From NCBI RefSeq assembly GCF_021730395.1, contig NC_069378.1:44281001-44345000 (forward strand): a stretch of DNA of 64,000 nt. Reading direction: 5' to 3'. A program made the translations under genes and the position numbers. Of the stretch, positions 60,401-64,000 are shown piece by piece. Origin of the DNA: Mercenaria mercenaria (lineage: Eukaryota > Mollusca > Bivalvia > Venerida > Veneridae). Position 1 is the stretch's first letter, and the number at the start of each line of letters is the position of its first letter. The notes beneath the pieces were generated by a model. That model ran no database searches and was not told where the DNA came from. It worked only from the letters and a program-made list of their open reading frames with translations.

Positions 60401-61117
60401 CGTTTACCAAATAACGCTACAATTTTTTCAGCAGAAGCAAAAGCAATTGATTTGGCCCTTAATTTTATTTCAGAATATAATGAAGAAAAGTTTATCATCT
60501 TTTCCGACTCACTTTCTGTATTACAATCAATACACAACCGTAATACAGAAAATCCTCTCATTCAAAACATTCTTCTCAGGGTTCATGAACTATCTTTTAA
60601 AAAGTCCATCATATTCTGTTGGATTCCTAGTCATGTTGGTATTTATGGAAATGAAGATGCTGATACTGCAGCAAAGAAATCACTTTCATTAAATCAATCT
60701 AAATTGAAATTACCATATACTGATTTTAGGTCAAATATCAACAAATACATTTTAACTAAATGGCAGTCCTCGTGGAACAATGCTTCGTTCAATAAACTTC
60801 GTGAAATTAAACCTACTTTAGGTGAATGGCACCAAGGAAATAGATCTGTTCGCAGGGAGGAAGTTGTTCTTTCTCGTTGTCGGACAGGTCATACTCGGTT
60901 GACTCATTCGTATTTGCTGAACAATGAAGATCAACCTGAATGTATACCATGTCAATCACCACTTACTATTAAACATATTTTAATCGACTGTATAGACTTC
61001 GATCCACAGCGCAACTCATACTACAATGTTGAATCTCTAAAAGAGCTGTACGAGCAAATTTCAGCCGACAAAATTTTGCAGTTTTTGAAAGAAATAGGTA
61101 TATATCATAAAATCTGA
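57430..61117 (+). pseudogene. LINE copy B ORF2 (endonuclease-RT-RNase H)
   Basis: Starts MESKIIQWNCRGLKANYNE, the intact form of the start that is frameshifted in copy A. Endonuclease about 57,430-58,080 (MGDFNGHHEFWG, GSDHFPI); reverse transcriptase about 58,740-59,450 (FFDLEKAYD, GVPQGS, YVDD); RNase H about 60,325-60,680 (YTDGSKDDSKVGCAAV, FSAEAKAIDLAL, FSDSLSVLQ); C-terminal CIPCQSPLTIKHILIDC. The last 537 codons (59,504-61,117) are fully open. Frame is lost near 57,573, 58,712, 59,092, 59,403 and 59,483, each by one or two bases. It would supply target cleavage and reverse transcription. Confidence 0.9.
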
Positions 61118-61316
61118 ACCTTATTTGATTATTAATCACCGCTTTTATACTTTTTAATGTTTGCATTTGATTTTTTACACTATTTATGTATTTACGCTTT
61201 TACTTCAATGGTTTTATTTATGCTTTGCAATTAACGTAATCCATTTAACATTTTCTCGGCGATATATGACCTTTTTGTGTCGGTTCGCCGTAAAACCCAA
61301 CTCATTCATTCATTCA
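61118..61316 (+). other. LINE copy B 3' UTR and CATT tail
   Basis: Carries CGGCGATATATGACC and four CATT units. Matches the 3.2-kb fragment better than copy A does. Confidence 0.7.
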
Positions 61317-61459
61317 TTCAATAGATATACATATATCTTTATATATTACACGTATCATTCTCAAGTGGTCTACGTTTATGTGTATAGCATACAACTGCGT
61401 AGATATATTAATATACCAACAACCAATTTTAGGAACGATAACTAAACAACGAAGAAAAA

Positions 61460-61517
61460 ATGCAACAAGGAAGAATAATAGCAGGCTCAGTTGGATTGAG
61501 TCTGTTCATTATTACAG
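61460..61517 (+). CDS. Possible first exon with signal peptide
   Basis: ATG in a good context (AAAAAATGC) opens MQQGRIIAGSVGLSLFIIT, which looks like a secretory signal sequence. It ends one base into the next codon at a good donor (ACAG then GTAATG), phase 1, typical of signal-peptide exons in extracellular proteins. TATATATTAC at about 61,340 could be a TATA element. The LINE ends 143 bases upstream. No following exon is certain. One candidate acceptor at 62,176-62,184 (CGCTTTTAG) opens in phase for about 55 codons but has no domain. Confidence 0.4.
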
Positions 61518-62335
61518 GTAATGAAATGTGCAACACATCTCTCTCCCTGCCCCCTACCCCCCACCGGCCACCGGCTTAAGCAATACGTTAAATAGATACC
61601 ATGATCCCAAAGGACCAGAAAATATAACAACACTGAATTCAAGTACGGGGACACATTTTACAGCCCAACACGGCACTTTCTACAATTGATTTCAAAAGCT
61701 ACAGGATATAATTACAATGTATTTATCACATAATAACAATGATAATACTCAATTTGTATAAGACAAGATGCCAGTCAAAATGTTTGATTTTGAATACTTA
61801 ACTGAACTAAATACTTACACGAAAAGTTGTAAATGAACAGCAGAAAATGAACATCTATTATTCTACAATGTCTGAAATGTTGAAATGTATCATCATATTG
61901 TTAAACATTCAATAAGAATTAAAGATTTAAAATGTCTTCCGTCACATTTATTTCAAAAAGTGTTTCAAACATTCGAATTGATATAAACTGATTTCGTTTG
62001 GAACGTATTATTGCTCGACAGTGTTCCACATATTCGGACATCTTAAACATTCAAAATGAATGAACTGCCTCTTAGAAATTGTAGATACATGTACAACCAT
62101 CAAGCCTCTGCATTGATTAAGCACTGTAATATTTTGTGGGCATAATACATTTTAGATATTCACTCCTCATCGCAGAGATGTTATCGCTTTTAGAAAATGC
62201 TCCTGGTGTGCAGTTAGTTTCCCAATATTACGGAGATATGTTATTAAGTCCACGCAGCTGTAGAGAAACTCATCTGATTGAGCTACGAAATATCAGCGCC
62301 AAATATATTTCACAGGCCATGCATATTAACTTTCA
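61518..62335. other. Possible intron, no sure exon
   Basis: AT-rich sequence downstream of the signal-peptide-like exon. A 78-codon plus-strand frame at 62,136 overlaps the weak acceptor noted there. Confidence 0.35.
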
Positions 62336-62990
62336 ATTTTCACTCCAAATTTATACCGTCAGCCAACTCTAAGAACTGAACAGATTCGGCAGTAAAGCGC
62401 TTCAAATTGTAGATAAAAACCTTAATACACAGATGTTTTTTCAATGGCAGATAAGGACAAAAACTTAGGTTAAAATAGCCCGATATTTCTAAGGTTTGTA
62501 ATATCGTATTAGGTTCTCATTTGCGTTGAGTCCTATGCAGATGAGTTTTGCGAAAGCTGAAAAAACAGTGCTATATTGTTTTCATATGCAACGTATAGTT
62601 GCATATTTGTTTTGTAAATATTACACCAAATTGATACCATCATCATGCCCTAACCAATGGACTGAAGCCCCTCAAACTGCAGATCGCAATGGTCTCAATA
62701 AAAAGTATATTTTAAATGATAGAGAGGGACAAACACACAAGTCATAATAGCATGATACTACGAAGGCTTCTAAAATCGTATGAGGTTCTCATTTGCGTTG
62801 AGTCATACACGGATAGTTTTGTGAATCCTGGAAAAATAAACAGTGTCATATATCTGTCATATGCAGCGTACATTTGTAAAACATTAAATTGTTGTTCTAA
62901 ATTGATACAGTCATCCTCCCTAAACACTTTACCGTTTCGGCAGTGAAGCCCCTTAAATTATATATTATAAGCTTAATTCACATATATATG
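62336..62990 (+). repeat. Tandem repeat, ~300-bp units
   Basis: About two and a half units share GGTTCTCATTTGCGTTGAGTC (62,512 and 62,786; given here as a 21-base block with start GGTTCTCATTTG), TTCGGCAGT(A/G)AAGC and TCATATGCA(A/G)CGTA. Short frames inside are not genes. Confidence 0.6.
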
Positions 62991-64000
62991 TCAGGGCATG
63001 AGATTTTTGGCCCAAATGCGATTTTGGTCGAATATGGGGTTTTCAGCTAATCTGCCAGATTGTCATGTTGACATTTGAAATCAGCCATTGTTACGGAGAA
63101 ATTACCGCTTTTCGGACACCATATTTTCGTCTAACTGAATCAAAATAGAGGCAGAATATCTTAATGCAGACTCCTTCTTAAAATACTATGAAAAGAAAGT
63201 ACATAATGAGATATCAAACACAACATGCAGTTAATTAAATTTTTTTCTTTCTGTTTCTTTCTTTCATATTAGCACATATCATTTTCCCCTAAAAATCGTT
63301 TCCATGGCAACACAGTTGTTAAATCCAATTTTAATAGTTCCTTGGTAAATCCAGCCAAAATTAACTTCTAGAAAGTAAAGTCAATATACTGTCAACATTT
63401 TATAGTGTACAGTTAGAGTTTAAAGATAACAGTTTTTTGCAAAAATCTTATGGCTTTCTTTTGTACAAAAATAGCTTTACTGGATATCGAGTTAGATAAC
63501 ATGACAAAACTAGGACATTAACCTTGTTGTTAGAACACTTGACTCATTGGCATATTTCTTTGTAACTGTTAGACAGAAAATCAGGCAAAAGATATAATTA
63601 TTAGAAATATTATAAACTGATTTTGCTTAAAGTAGTAGTACAGATGTCATAATGATCAGTGACTCGTTACCATGGCAACAATGATGTATTTTCTTACCAA
63701 AAATATCATTTCTATCAAGTTCTTGAACAAATTGAATATGTTAAAGTGTTTTTCAAAATACTATTTACATCAAAAGCTGACTACTTTCATATTCAAAAGT
63801 AAGAAAACCTCATTTCATGTAAACTGATGTGACACTGTATGGGATATACATAATTTTCTGATACACACGACAGTTACAACTCTTGCTAGTTTAAGGCAGA
63901 TTCATATGATAACATAATGTTTTGTTGATGCAGTTATTACTTAGAAAAGAATATGACCATACATTATTTTTTTTAACAAATAGAACATATAAACATAAAA
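62991..64000. other. Intergenic, no gene seen
   Basis: AT-rich. GTTTCCATGGCAACA near 63,298 and GTTACCATGGCAACAA near 63,667 are similar phrases about 370 bases apart, perhaps a diverged duplication. No coding signal. Confidence 0.45.

Larger units (their letters stand above)
55299..61316 (+). mobile_element. Full-length LINE, copy B
   Basis: Same family and layout as copy A. Target duplication TTCAATAGATATAC at 55,285-55,298 and 61,317-61,330 fixes both ends, so it is an independent insertion and not a duplication of copy A. ORF2 is almost identical to copy A over most of its length. Both ORFs have frameshifts, fewer toward the 3' end. Confidence 0.93.

Noticed and set aside
13309-61330. 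The two LINE loci as one segmental duplication
   Set aside because: Their flanks differ, and each copy has its own 14-bp target duplication, so they are separate insertions.

Overview
This window looks like nuclear DNA of a marine bivalve mollusc. It is AT-rich and gene-poor, has spliceosomal exon signals, and is built largely from repeats of kinds I associate from memory with bivalve genomes (long degenerate tandem composites ending in GACC or GACGCC runs, TIR-bearing MITEs, tRNA-headed SINEs, Penelope, BEL/Pao and RNase H-bearing LINEs). No database was available, so the organism call is recall plus inference. There are no bacterial-type operons, no rRNA and no convincing tRNA gene.

Layout. 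1-5.5 kb: repeat mosaic with a tRNA-headed SINE, a hairpin element and a 353-bp 5'-truncated LINE tail with a 16-bp target duplication. 5.6-11.7 kb: a BEL/Pao LTR element with identical 158-bp LTRs and a 5-bp duplication, sitting inside an older MITE; its body is a fossil with about three breaks. 13.3-19.3 kb and 55.3-61.3 kb: two full-length copies of one LINE family (zinc-knuckle ORF1; endonuclease, RT and RNase H ORF2; CATT-repeat tail), each with its own 14-bp duplication. 19.6-31 kb: a SINE, hairpin elements, a 5'-truncated Penelope element with a hammerhead-like motif, MITEs, a hairpin minisatellite and two copies of an odd inverted satellite. 32.4-33.9 kb: a CR1/L2-like LINE tail, then two well-bounded minus-strand host exons, one encoding a sushi (CCP) domain. 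36-38 kb: a Ty3/gypsy gag fossil running into composite repeats. 40.5-42.5 kb: an array of related repeat units, one inverted.

42.9-47.2 kb is the most unusual piece: about 300-bp diverged terminal inverted repeats capped by C/G runs, many ACGTTAC-type subterminal motifs, and between them a decayed gene of a widespread, poorly understood metazoan protein family with PIN/FEN-like acidic motifs. It reads as an old DNA transposon whose only visible gene is not a recognised transposase. 51.5-53.9 kb (minus) is a second decayed gene from another widespread metazoan family with RNase H/DDE-like motifs and a Cys-rich tail. A likely signal-peptide first exon lies at 61,460-61,517, just downstream of the second LINE.

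The only genes likely to serve the host are the sushi gene and perhaps the signal-peptide exon. Everything else recognised is mobile or transposon-derived, and the insertions can be ordered: MITE before BEL; composite repeats before the LINEs; the TIR element and gag remnant oldest.
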